Source: Gracilibacillus dipsosauri
Lineage (GTDB): Bacteria; Bacillota; Bacilli; Bacillales; Amphibacillaceae
Assembly (NCBI RefSeq): GCF_003176895.1
Contig: NZ_QGTD01000004.1
Location: 124,001-188,000 of the forward strand
Direction of reading: 5' to 3'
DNA length: 64,000 bases
Below are positions 9,549-17,611 of this stretch, piece after piece. A program made the position numbers and the translations under genes. Below the pieces are notes generated by a model. The model was not told where the DNA came from. It searched no databases and saw nothing but the letters and a program-made list of their open reading frames with translations. Every line of letters starts with the position of its first letter. Position 1 is the first letter of the stretch.

Positions 9549-10751
9549 ATGAAAATCTTAATCACATCCGAATGGTATTCTCCTGTTATTAATGGAGTAG
9601 TGACATCTATCATCAACTTAAAAAAGGAATTACAGCACTTAGGTCATGATGTTCGTATACTCACCCTATCTAACCAAAAGAAATCATTTCGGCAAAATGA
9701 AGTGACATATATAAGCTCATTAGGCATTGGTAAAATATATCCAGGTGCTAGAATCACCTTATCCACCAATGATAAATATCTTGATGAATTAATAGCATGG
9801 CAACCGGATGTCATCCATACACAATGCGAATTTAGCACCTTCCGTTTAGCCAAGTATATAGCCAAACATTGTGGTGCACCCATTATCCATACTTATCATA
9901 CCGTTTATGAGGATTACACCCATTATTTTTCTCCTAATCGCAAATGGGGAAAAGCGATGGTTGCCGTCTTTACCAAAAAAGTACTGAAGCATGCTACATA
10001 TGTGATTGCGCCAACCGATAAGGTTCAATCGTTATTAAAAGGTTATGGGGTTACGCAAGAGATTAGTGTCATTCCAACAGGTATTTATTTACACCAATTC
10101 ACGAAAAAAATACAAAATAGAACGAAACAACAGCTTAGGCAGCAGCTCGGCTTATCTCCAAACCAACGGCTCTTATTGTTTGTCGGCAGATTAGCAAAAG
10201 AAAAAAATTTAGAAGAAATCATTCGTTATTTTGCACGCTTAAATCGACAGAATCTCGTTTTATTGATTGTTGGGGGCGGTCCTCACAGACATTCACTTGA
10301 AAATTATGCTAATAAAAAGAATATCTCTGACCGCGTTATTTTTACTGGGATGGTATCACCGGAGCGAATAGCGACATACTACCAGATAGGCGATGCCTTT
10401 GTTAGTGCATCTAATAGTGAAACACAGGGACTAACCTATATTGAGGCATTAGCAAGTGGACTACCGGCTATTTGTCGCGAGGATCCTTGCTTGGACAATG
10501 TTATTGTGAATGAACGAAATGGGTGGCAGTATTCCTCCTATGAGGATTTTAAAGAAAAATTACAATGGCTTATTTCCGATAAGGAAGTATGGCAACAGTT
10601 TTCTAAAAACGCGGTAGAAAGCGCTGTGCGGAATTTTTCCTCGACTGCCTTTGCTCAAAACATCGAAAGCATTTATTTTCAGGCGATCAAGGAACACCCA
10701 AAAAATCACGATAGTCTGCCAAATTTTAATCAAAGTAGCTTGAATTCATGA
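9549..10751 (+). CDS. GT4 glycosyltransferase, glucosyl-diacylglycerol synthase-like
   Basis: 400-residue GT4-family enzyme with the two-Rossmann GT-B fold. The N-terminal half carries SPVINGVVTSI, HTQCEFSTF and IIHTYHTVYEDYTHY. The C-terminal donor half has LFVGRLAKEKNL, IFTGMV and the nucleotide-sugar motif ASNSETQGLTYIEALASG. This pattern is that of streptococcal LafA, which makes alpha-monoglucosyl-diacylglycerol at the membrane face. The start at 9549 follows GGGGG; a start at 9522 is poorer. It overlaps the next gene by 4 bp and shares an operon with a LafB-like transferase. Specificity is inferred by resemblance. Confidence 0.8.
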   Translation: MKILITSEWYSPVINGVVTSIINLKKELQHLGHDVRILTLSNQKKSFRQNEVTYISSLGIGKIYPGARITLSTNDKYLDELIAWQPDVIHTQCEFSTFRLAKYIAKHCGAPIIHTYHTVYEDYTHYFSPNRKWGKAMVAVFTKKVLKHATYVIAPTDKVQSLLKGYGVTQEISVIPTGIYLHQFTKKIQNRTKQQLRQQLGLSPNQRLLLFVGRLAKEKNLEEIIRYFARLNRQNLVLLIVGGGPHRHSLENYANKKNISDRVIFTGMVSPERIATYYQIGDAFVSASNSETQGLTYIEALASGLPAICREDPCLDNVIVNERNGWQYSSYEDFKEKLQWLISDKEVWQQFSKNAVESAVRNFSSTAFAQNIESIYFQAIKEHPKNHDSLPNFNQSSLNS

Positions 10752-11347
10752 AACTAAATCCAAAAACCATTAAAACGATTTATCATATCCTTACCATTCT
10801 AAGCTTAGTGGTTTGTCTTGCCTTTTTTATCTATGGCATACAAACAAAGCTTTTTTATTCAGAAGAGGCTCTAGAGGCCTTTCTAGATCCATTTGGTATT
10901 TGGGCGCCCATCTTCTTTATCCTTTTTCAATTTGTACAGGTGGTCTTCCCTATAGTACCAGGTGGGATTGGTTGTCTTGGTGGAATTCTAATCTTCGGAC
11001 CAATCTTCGGCTTGCTTTATAACTATATCGGAATCTGCTTAGGTTCTCTAGCCGCTTTTTGCATAGCCAAAAAATATGGCCATACCGTACTGACCCTTTT
11101 CTTTAAAGAAAAGCTTCGAAATAAATATAGAAGCTGGGTAGAGCATAAACAATTTCCGCTACTTTTTGGTGTGGCGATTTTTATGCCGATTGCACCAGAC
11201 GATTTTCTTTGTTACCTTGCTGGAACAACGAAAATGTCTTTTAAAAAGTTTACAGCTATTATTCTGATTGGAAAACCTCTCCCCATTGCTATTTATAGCT
11301 TTGGATTGGAACTATTATTTCGCTACATTTCATCTTTTGTTACATAG
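10748..11347 (+). CDS. TVP38/TMEM64 (SNARE-associated, DedA-like) membrane protein
   Basis: 199-residue integral membrane protein with about five hydrophobic segments. It has the family signature region FVQVVFPIVPGGIGCLGGILIFGP, a re-entrant-type loop, and GVAIFMPIAPDDFLCYLAGTT. Members of this superfamily act in lipid handling (some DedA proteins flip undecaprenyl phosphate). Sandwiched between two glycolipid-type glycosyltransferases with 4-bp overlap upstream, it plausibly translocates or organises the lipid product, an inference from context. Confidence 0.85.
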   Translation: MKLNPKTIKTIYHILTILSLVVCLAFFIYGIQTKLFYSEEALEAFLDPFGIWAPIFFILFQFVQVVFPIVPGGIGCLGGILIFGPIFGLLYNYIGICLGSLAAFCIAKKYGHTVLTLFFKEKLRNKYRSWVEHKQFPLLFGVAIFMPIAPDDFLCYLAGTTKMSFKKFTAIILIGKPLPIAIYSFGLELLFRYISSFVT

Positions 11348-11360
11348 GGGGACATGTATT

Positions 11361-12350
11361 ATGAAAGTGTTATTATATGCTGGCTCTGAAAGGCTAATTA
11401 GCAAAAGTGGAATCGGACAAGCTATGCGCCATCAGAAGAAAGCACTGGAGCTTTTGAATATTCCACATACAGCAAATCATCATGAGGACTTCGATATCGT
11501 CCATATCAATACGATCTTTCCTAACTCGCTAATGATGAGCTGGTGGGCGAAGCAAAAGGGGAAGAAGGTCGTATACTATGCCCATTCCACAATGGAGGAT
11601 TTTCGCAATTCCTTTATTGGTTCCAATTGGTTAGCACCGCTTTTTAAGAAATGGATTACCTTTTGTTATAATCGAGCAGATATTATAATCACTCCTACAG
11701 ATTATGCGCGACAAATACTATCTAGCTATAGGTTAAATCCTCCTATTTTCAGCTTGTCTAATGGGATTGATACAAGCTTCTTTCGCCCAACCACTGCTGC
11801 ACGAAATCGCTTCAGAAAAAAATATCAAATATCTGAACAGGACAAGGTCATCCTTTCTGTTGGGCATTTTATGGAACGAAAAGGAATCTTAGATTTTATT
11901 GAGCTCGCGAGGCAAATGCCAGAGTACCGGTTTTATTGGTTTGGTTACACCCCTTTGAAATTGGTTCCTGCAAAGGTGAAGCATGCGATGAATCAAAATA
12001 TCCCTAATCTATATTTCCCGGGCTATATTAATAGACAGGAGATTAGGGATGCTTACTGTGGAAGTGATCTATTTTTATTTTTGACTCATGAAGAGACAGA
12101 AGGGATTGTCTTACTTGAAGCATTGGCCGCGAAAACTCCTGTGTTAGTCCGAGATATTCCGATTTATAATAAATGGTTAACCAACGGGAAAACGGTCTAC
12201 AAGGCAAAGCATTTTGATCAATTCAAAAGCATGATTAATGGAATGCTCGCAGGAGAATTAGGAGATTTGACGGAAAATGGATACAAGCTAGCATTAGAAA
12301 AAGATATTAAAAAAATCGGTGAGAAACTGTTAGAGTTGTATCAGTTTTAA
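11361..12350 (+). CDS. GT4 glycosyltransferase, LafB-like (second sugar of a glycolipid)
   Basis: 329-residue GT4 enzyme. MKVLLYAGSERLISKSGIGQA, VHINTIFPNS, YYAHSTMEDFRNSFIGSN, ISLSNGID-like LSNGIDTSFF and HEETEGIVLLEALAAKTPVL closely follow streptococcal LafB, which adds a second hexose to glucosyl-diacylglycerol. The start at 11361 has AGGGGG upstream; a longer reading would run back into the preceding gene. Together with the LafA-like gene it predicts a dihexosyl-diacylglycerol, the usual lipoteichoic-acid anchor. Donor sugar (glucose or galactose) cannot be read from sequence alone. Confidence 0.8.
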   Translation: MKVLLYAGSERLISKSGIGQAMRHQKKALELLNIPHTANHHEDFDIVHINTIFPNSLMMSWWAKQKGKKVVYYAHSTMEDFRNSFIGSNWLAPLFKKWITFCYNRADIIITPTDYARQILSSYRLNPPIFSLSNGIDTSFFRPTTAARNRFRKKYQISEQDKVILSVGHFMERKGILDFIELARQMPEYRFYWFGYTPLKLVPAKVKHAMNQNIPNLYFPGYINRQEIRDAYCGSDLFLFLTHEETEGIVLLEALAAKTPVLVRDIPIYNKWLTNGKTVYKAKHFDQFKSMINGMLAGELGDLTENGYKLALEKDIKKIGEKLLELYQF

Positions 12351-12356
12351 CCTTTT

Positions 12357-12908
12357 TTAATGGCCTTTTTCTTCTATAAATTGATAAACAAACATCATCT
12401 CTTCTTCGTAATTTTGCTCTATCTCAAAATATTTCGCATCATTTTGTATACATTTACGTTTCAGCTTATCGTGTTCTTCGATAAATTGAGTGATGGGCCT
12501 ATCTTCTTTAGCTCCTCTATTTTCTATCACATTTCGGTATTTGATAATGCCTGAATCAAAATGATCTCGAATATAAGGAGTAGAGAAAATCAGGTAAAAG
12601 GAGATAATATCCTCAGGGTATTTCTTTCTTAGTGCCTCTACTTGTTCTGGTAAAAGATAACATCCCTCTATAATCCCACTTTGGTTGTTTTCTATCATTG
12701 TTTTGATCATTTCACGAATTATCGGCCATAATTTTTCCGTGATGATCTCATCCTCGTCAAGTGGAGTAAAGCCGCAATCACGATCACTTCGATAGATCCC
12801 CATCTTTAGGTGATCGATTGAAAAATATGGGATTCGGTATTTTTCTAAAAGCTTCTGTGCTAGAAAGGTCTTTCCCGTACAGCTTGTTCCGCCGATTAAG
12901 ATAATCAT
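12357..12908 (-). CDS. P-loop NTPase, small-molecule kinase-like
   Basis: 183-residue protein beginning with a Walker A motif GGTSCTGKT (residues 5-13) and having the short AAA_33/zeta-type kinase layout: IPYFSIDHLKMG after the P-loop, GIIEGCYLLP as the strand carrying a catalytic acid, and a lid region with RNVIENRGAKEDR. Such proteins phosphorylate small metabolites or act as 2-phosphoglycerate-kinase-like or toxin-like enzymes. No antitoxin neighbour is seen. It converges with the LafB-like gene with only 6 bp between stops. Substrate unknown. Confidence 0.7.
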   Translation of the reverse strand: MIILIGGTSCTGKTFLAQKLLEKYRIPYFSIDHLKMGIYRSDRDCGFTPLDEDEIITEKLWPIIREMIKTMIENNQSGIIEGCYLLPEQVEALRKKYPEDIISFYLIFSTPYIRDHFDSGIIKYRNVIENRGAKEDRPITQFIEEHDKLKRKCIQNDAKYFEIEQNYEEEMMFVYQFIEEKGH

Positions 12909-12928
12909 TTAGCATCACCCTCCTGTTA

Positions 12929-13618
12929 TTAAAAATCCTTCCTCACCGATTTACTGATTACCATAGCTGCAATCATAAAACCAATCATTCCTAAGAAAAT
13001 AGGTACACCAATAAAGGAAAATAAATTCGTTCCATTTCCTACAGAGGAGGATAAGATGGCGATGATCAGAATGGATGAGGTAATCGTTGCTTGAACAGAA
13101 TATTTGATCATGCCGAATGCTAGAGGAATCAGAGACATTCCTGCACAGGCTATGGCCATCACGATAAGATGAATGATTTTTTCACGTAAAAATTGGCTGG
13201 ATAAGGGCTCCAATATGTAGCTATTTATCTCATTTATCCAGTAAAATCCAGTAAAAACAATGATGCCAGAGCTAACGATAAATAGAAAGGTTAGCATACT
13301 AACAACCATAAGTTTAGCAAATAGTAACTTTTTGCGGTTGACTGGATACATGAACAGAACAGAGACCGTCTTATCTCTAAACTCCTCGACAATTAGCTGA
13401 GAGAGTAGTACAGAGGCGTAAATAACAAATGCTGCGGCAACCATCAACTCCAAAAAGAAAAATACATCATCATAGCTCGTATAAAATTCCTTCGTTATTT
13501 CAGGATCAATTTCAAACAAAAGTAGTATACCGATGATCCCCGCATTGATCGATAGAAAGCTAATCCATACATTTCTTATGTTAACTCGTCTCATTTCCAG
13601 CTTCATAAGATTAACCAT
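12929..13618 (-). CDS. ABC-2 type transporter permease
   Basis: 229-residue membrane protein with about six hydrophobic segments. The motif LIVEEFRDKTVSVLFMYPVNRKK between segments two and three is the signature loop of lantibiotic/bacitracin-type permeases (BcrB, LanE/G-like). It starts inside the end of the ATPase gene (8-bp overlap), so the two subunits are co-translated. With the adjacent two-component system it probably exports or removes a membrane-active antibiotic; the compound is unknown. Confidence 0.85.
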   Translation of the reverse strand: MVNLMKLEMRRVNIRNVWISFLSINAGIIGILLLFEIDPEITKEFYTSYDDVFFFLELMVAAAFVIYASVLLSQLIVEEFRDKTVSVLFMYPVNRKKLLFAKLMVVSMLTFLFIVSSGIIVFTGFYWINEINSYILEPLSSQFLREKIIHLIVMAIACAGMSLIPLAFGMIKYSVQATITSSILIIAILSSSVGNGTNLFSFIGVPIFLGMIGFMIAAMVISKSVRKDF

Positions 13619-14537
13619 TTACTTCAACCCCTTCCATCAATTGTAGGAAATAATCCTCCAGAGACTGGTTTCTTTGATAAATCGAATCAATCCTTATCCT
13701 TCTCCTAACCATCGCCTCGACAATGTCACTCTGATTAACCTTATGATCATAAATCTGAAACACTCCTTTATCCTCACGCCATCTAAAATTAGTCAAATTC
13801 AATTCATTTTCAAGTACAAAAGCAGCTCCTGTATGATTAGAAACCATCAACTCTAGATGATCCGTTTGTTTATTTCGTATATCCTCTAAAGGAGCTTCTA
13901 CCACTAATCTACCTTCACGAATCACACCAATCGTATCTGCGATTTGTTCCATTTCTGCAAGTATATGGCTAGAGATGATAAGTGTCATACCATATTGTCT
14001 ACTAAGCTTGAAAAACAAATCACGGATTTCATGCATGCCGATTGGATCTAATCCATTTACCGGCTCATCAAGGATGAGAAATTCAGGCTTTGTAATAATC
14101 GCTCTTGCGATACCGAGCCTTTGCTTCATGCCTAAGGAAAACTCCTTAACTGGCTTTTTCTCCACATTAACTAGGTTTACGAGCTGTAGAGATTCAGCAA
14201 TGGCTTCTTTTTTATAGTAGCCCATGTATTCACAATGAAGCTCGAGATTTTGTTCTGCCGAGAGCCTTTCATAAAAACGAGGGTATTCGATGATACTTCC
14301 AATCTTTTTTAACATTTCATACGATTGAGTCTGAAGCTTTTCCCCCATTATTTCTATTTCTCCCTCGGTTGGGCGAACTAAGCCTGTGATCATTTTCATT
14401 AAGGTCGTTTTCCCAGCACCATTCGGTCCTAAAAATCCATAAATCTCTCCACGCCGAACATTCATATTCACCTTCGAGACTACCTCTACTCCTCCATAGA
14501 GCTTCGTAAGCTGTCTGGTCCTAAGCATATAAGTCAT
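13611..14537 (-). CDS. ABC transporter ATP-binding protein (BcrA-like)
   Basis: 308-residue ABC ATPase. Walker A GFLGPNGAGKTTLMKMI, Q-loop region, signature EFSLGMKQRLGIARA, Walker B PEFLILDEPVNGLDP and switch HIL are all intact. The about 90-residue C-terminal extension is common in BcrA/NatA-like peptide-resistance exporters. GGGGG precedes the start. The gene follows the histidine kinase by 79 bp, so the sensor and exporter may be one transcriptional unit. Confidence 0.92.
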   Translation of the reverse strand: MTYMLRTRQLTKLYGGVEVVSKVNMNVRRGEIYGFLGPNGAGKTTLMKMITGLVRPTEGEIEIMGEKLQTQSYEMLKKIGSIIEYPRFYERLSAEQNLELHCEYMGYYKKEAIAESLQLVNLVNVEKKPVKEFSLGMKQRLGIARAIITKPEFLILDEPVNGLDPIGMHEIRDLFFKLSRQYGMTLIISSHILAEMEQIADTIGVIREGRLVVEAPLEDIRNKQTDHLELMVSNHTGAAFVLENELNLTNFRWREDKGVFQIYDHKVNQSDIVEAMVRRRIRIDSIYQRNQSLEDYFLQLMEGVEVNG

Positions 14538-14616
14538 GTAACATCCCCCTTACTTTGATTAGCTTCACTATATCAGAGGAAACCGTCATTTCTATTACGC
14601 AATTCTTACGATTTTC

Positions 14617-15567
14617 TTAAGTTAGAAAAGAAGCATTTAAGGCTTTAGGAAATTGAACCGTAAAAACGGTTTTCGTATAAGGCGTACTGGCATATGTAAT
14701 TTGTCCGTTCATTTGTTCGGTTAAATGTTTAGCTATCGTTAGCCCGATTCCACTACCCTCTGCTTGTCGACTTCTGGAATCATTTAGTGTGTATAAACGC
14801 TCAAAGATTCGTTGCTTCTCTTGCTCTTTTATTCCTTTTCCGCGGTCTGATACCTTTAGATAGACATGGTCTTCATCCTGCTCCAAAGCAATCCCTACCA
14901 TTTTTCCGTCCTTCCCATAGCGAATCGCGTTTGTTAATAAATTATCTAGTATCCGCGTAATCGCCTCTGGATCTGCGTAAAGGAAAATGGGTTCCTGAGG
15001 AATATCAGTTTCAACTGCAAAGCCTTTGGAGCTTAAGGTATCATAGTAGCCAACGATTGCTTTTGCACAAACCTCATTCAGATGAACTTTACGGATATCC
15101 AACTGCCAATCACCAGACTCTAATTTTGCTAGATCAAAAAATTTATTGATCAAATCTGACACTTCCAAAGCCTTCCGACGTACTTTAGTTAGAAGTGAAC
15201 CTCGCTTTTGATCTGTCAATTTTTTGTCATACTCCATTGTTTCTAAATAGCCTAAAATGACGGTTAAAGGAGTTCTCAGATCGTGTGAGACATTCGATAA
15301 CATCCGATTCATCGACATCCTCACCTTTGCATTATCTGCAATGTATTGATGGTGAAAATCCAGCAAGCGATTGATTTCGTTTAATAGATTTCTAAGCTCC
15401 TTTTCTTCTGTCATTAAAAGTAAGCGCTCAGCAGATGGATTCGAAATAATCTGATTCATTTTTTCTGTCATATAACTAAGCTGATATCTTATCTTCTTTT
15501 TTTCATGATATAGCTTAAAAACAAGCAGCAGCAGGACGACTATCACCACAATTAGTAGATAGATCAT
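14617..15567 (-). CDS. Sensor histidine kinase, short N-terminal anchor
   Basis: 316-residue kinase with a single N-terminal membrane helix (residues 2-18) and no sizeable extracellular domain. It has an H-box SHDLRTPLTVILGYLE, then the N, G1, F and G2 boxes (LLTNAIRYGKDG, VSDRGKGI, ERLYTLNDSR, GSGIGLTIAK). Lack of a sensing domain is typical of intramembrane-sensing kinases that read the state of a partner transporter. Its ATGA start overlaps the response-regulator stop. The adjacent ABC exporter is the natural partner and target. Confidence 0.92.
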   Translation of the reverse strand: MIYLLIVVIVVLLLLVFKLYHEKKKIRYQLSYMTEKMNQIISNPSAERLLLMTEEKELRNLLNEINRLLDFHHQYIADNAKVRMSMNRMLSNVSHDLRTPLTVILGYLETMEYDKKLTDQKRGSLLTKVRRKALEVSDLINKFFDLAKLESGDWQLDIRKVHLNEVCAKAIVGYYDTLSSKGFAVETDIPQEPIFLYADPEAITRILDNLLTNAIRYGKDGKMVGIALEQDEDHVYLKVSDRGKGIKEQEKQRIFERLYTLNDSRSRQAEGSGIGLTIAKHLTEQMNGQITYASTPYTKTVFTVQFPKALNASFLT

Positions 15568-16256
15568 TGTCTCATCTCCAGTTTATATCCAATTCCCCAA
15601 ATTGTTTTCACATACTTTGGGGAAGAGGGATTGTCTTCTATCTTACCTCTTAATCTTCGAATATGAACATTGATGACATTTTCGTCCCCATAATACGCTT
15701 CCTGCCAAACCTTTTCATAGAGCTGACCTTTTGTAAAGACTTGGTTCGGATTGGTTGCTAAAAGACGTAATATTTGAAACTCCTTTGCAGTTAAAGATAT
15801 TTCGTCACCTTTTTTTCGTACAGTAAAGTTATTTAGATCTATCTCTAAATCGAATACCTTAACGATTTCTGGTGGATGGTTTTGACTATATTGCTTCGAT
15901 CTTCTTAATGCAGCCTTCACCCTTGCTGTCATTTCGATTAACGAAAAAGGCTTTGCGATATAATCATCTGCCCCGAAGCCAAGCCCTAACGCCTTATCGA
16001 CATCACTATCCTTTGCGGACATGATCAGAATAGGCAAGAGGCTCTCCTTTCTTATTTGCTGTAATACATCTATTCCGTTAGAGGTAGGAAGCATGAGATC
16101 TAATATGACTAAATCAAATTTATTTTGCGAAAATAGCGTGATGGCCTTCTGACCATCATCGACGGAAATAACCTCATAGCTCTCTTTTTGCAAATGATTG
16201 GCCACCATTTCTCGGATTTGTTGATCATCCTCAACTAATAATATCGATTCCTGCAT
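15564..16256 (-). CDS. OmpR-family response regulator
   Basis: 230-residue regulator. The receiver has the acidic pair EDD near residue 9, phospho-acceptor Asp in LVILDLMLP and Lys in YIAKPFS. The winged-helix effector carries LTAKEFQILRLLATNPNQVF and NVHIRRLRGKIEDNPSSPKYVKTIWGIGYKL. Start at 16256 is chosen because AGAGGG abuts the upstream ATG (16262) but lies six bases before this one. Works with the kinase that follows; expected target is the downstream ABC exporter operon. Confidence 0.92.
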   Translation of the reverse strand: MQESILLVEDDQQIREMVANHLQKESYEVISVDDGQKAITLFSQNKFDLVILDLMLPTSNGIDVLQQIRKESLLPILIMSAKDSDVDKALGLGFGADDYIAKPFSLIEMTARVKAALRRSKQYSQNHPPEIVKVFDLEIDLNNFTVRKKGDEISLTAKEFQILRLLATNPNQVFTKGQLYEKVWQEAYYGDENVINVHIRRLRGKIEDNPSSPKYVKTIWGIGYKLEMRQ

Positions 16257-16391
16257 TTCCATCCCTCTTCCTTAGCAAAAAATAACATTTATCCTTTTCA
16301 TTATACTGTATCATCCTTCTGAAATATATTGCTAGATTAATAGTTTTCGATTCTTTTTTCAGTTATAATAACAGTCTAGGAGTGAAATAAA

Positions 16392-17558
16392 ATGAACAAA
16401 AAAGATATAGCCAATATACGAAAGCAATTCAAGCTAGACAATGACTTATTGAAAATACATGATATTTTTAATGTGTATATCATGAAGGAGTCCAGCGAAA
16501 TTTATCATCAGGAAAGTCAGCCCTTTGAAATGTTAGATCAAGACCAGCAGGAATTATTTATGAACAATTTCAAAAAAGTGCTGACAGGCACAATCGATGA
16601 AAAGTTATTTGAGCTGAAATTTCTATCCGGTATCGAAAATAGTAGTCAGCTTATTCTACATCAAGGTTTGTTAAGCAGTGAAACAGATGCCTGGAAGGAA
16701 CAAATGCTACAAATAGTGGAGAAAATGCTTGATGAAAAGCAGTATGAAATGGATATTGTCGTCACCTTCATTCGCGGAGAATACTTAAAGCCAATGAAGC
16801 GTGGGAATGATGATGCCGAGGAAAGTAAACGAGATTCTGTCTATTCCCATTCCTTTATTCTATGTAGTTTAAATAAAACACAGGATCCAAAAAAAGAGCT
16901 CGTATTTGATTATGTAGAGAAGGAATTTAAATATAATGTAGTCGTTGACCCTGTGATTAATCTTAAGGCACCAGTTGGCGGTTTTCTATTCCCTTGTTTT
17001 ACGGAAAATGCTGCTGATGTGAACCGTATTCTCTACGCTACAGGGAAGGCGAATGAACCAGATCCTCACTTCATTGAGGAGGTTTTAAATGCCGAGGAAA
17101 CCTTGACTGCCAAGGATGATAAAATTGTATTCGAGGAAATTGTTCGCGACGCTGTTGGCCATCAAATTAATACATCGACCCTTGCTAGTATGTATGAGGA
17201 AATCAATCGTGTGGTGGAGGAAAATGAAGAGGAAGAGCCACCGAAGCTAGATTACAGGGATGTGGAGCAGGTATTGAAGACGAGTGGCCTAGAGGATGTG
17301 GACACAGAAAAGGTCGAAACAGCCTTTAAAAATGTAGTGGATGATAAGGGTTATGAGCTAAAAGCGAGAAACATTGTGCCAAAATTCACCTCAAAATCTA
17401 TTAAGATTAATACAAAGATAGCTAATGTAGCAGTAAGTCCACAGGATTTGCGATTTGTTAAACAAATACAAATTGATGGAAGACGGTATTTAATGATTGA
17501 GGTTGAAGAGGACACCATTGTGGATGGATTTACGATGATTCCAGAAGTGTTTAAATAA
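16392..17558 (+). CDS. DUF4317 family protein
   Basis: 388-residue acidic cytoplasmic protein of the DUF4317 family found in Firmicutes; the N terminus MNKKDIANIRKQFKLDND and the segment GGFLFPCFTENAADVNRILYATGKA are characteristic. No signal peptide, membrane helix or known catalytic motif. The C-terminal third (about 250-330) is rich in Glu and likely helical. Transcribed alone from a promoter with TATAAT near 16363 and closed by a hairpin shared with the opposite alpha-glucosidase gene. Function unknown. Confidence 0.85.
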   Translation: MNKKDIANIRKQFKLDNDLLKIHDIFNVYIMKESSEIYHQESQPFEMLDQDQQELFMNNFKKVLTGTIDEKLFELKFLSGIENSSQLILHQGLLSSETDAWKEQMLQIVEKMLDEKQYEMDIVVTFIRGEYLKPMKRGNDDAEESKRDSVYSHSFILCSLNKTQDPKKELVFDYVEKEFKYNVVVDPVINLKAPVGGFLFPCFTENAADVNRILYATGKANEPDPHFIEEVLNAEETLTAKDDKIVFEEIVRDAVGHQINTSTLASMYEEINRVVEENEEEEPPKLDYRDVEQVLKTSGLEDVDTEKVETAFKNVVDDKGYELKARNIVPKFTSKSIKINTKIANVAVSPQDLRFVKQIQIDGRRYLMIEVEEDTIVDGFTMIPEVFK

Positions 17559-17578
17559 TCGCGTGAATGTTAAAATAA

Positions 17579-17604
17579 AAAACCCGGAAAAATATCCGGG
17601 TTCC
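17579..17604. terminator. Bidirectional terminator
   Basis: CCCGG and CCGGG flank AAAAATAT. On the minus strand the stem is followed by TTTTTTATTTT (end of the alpha-glucosidase gene); on plus by a weaker T-rich stretch after the DUF4317 gene. Confidence 0.8.
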
Positions 17605-17611
17605 TACTCTT

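Noticed and set aside
12357-12908. Zeta-toxin reading of the P-loop protein
   Set aside because: No antitoxin partner gene and the length and lid region fit small metabolite kinases equally well; toxin call not supported.
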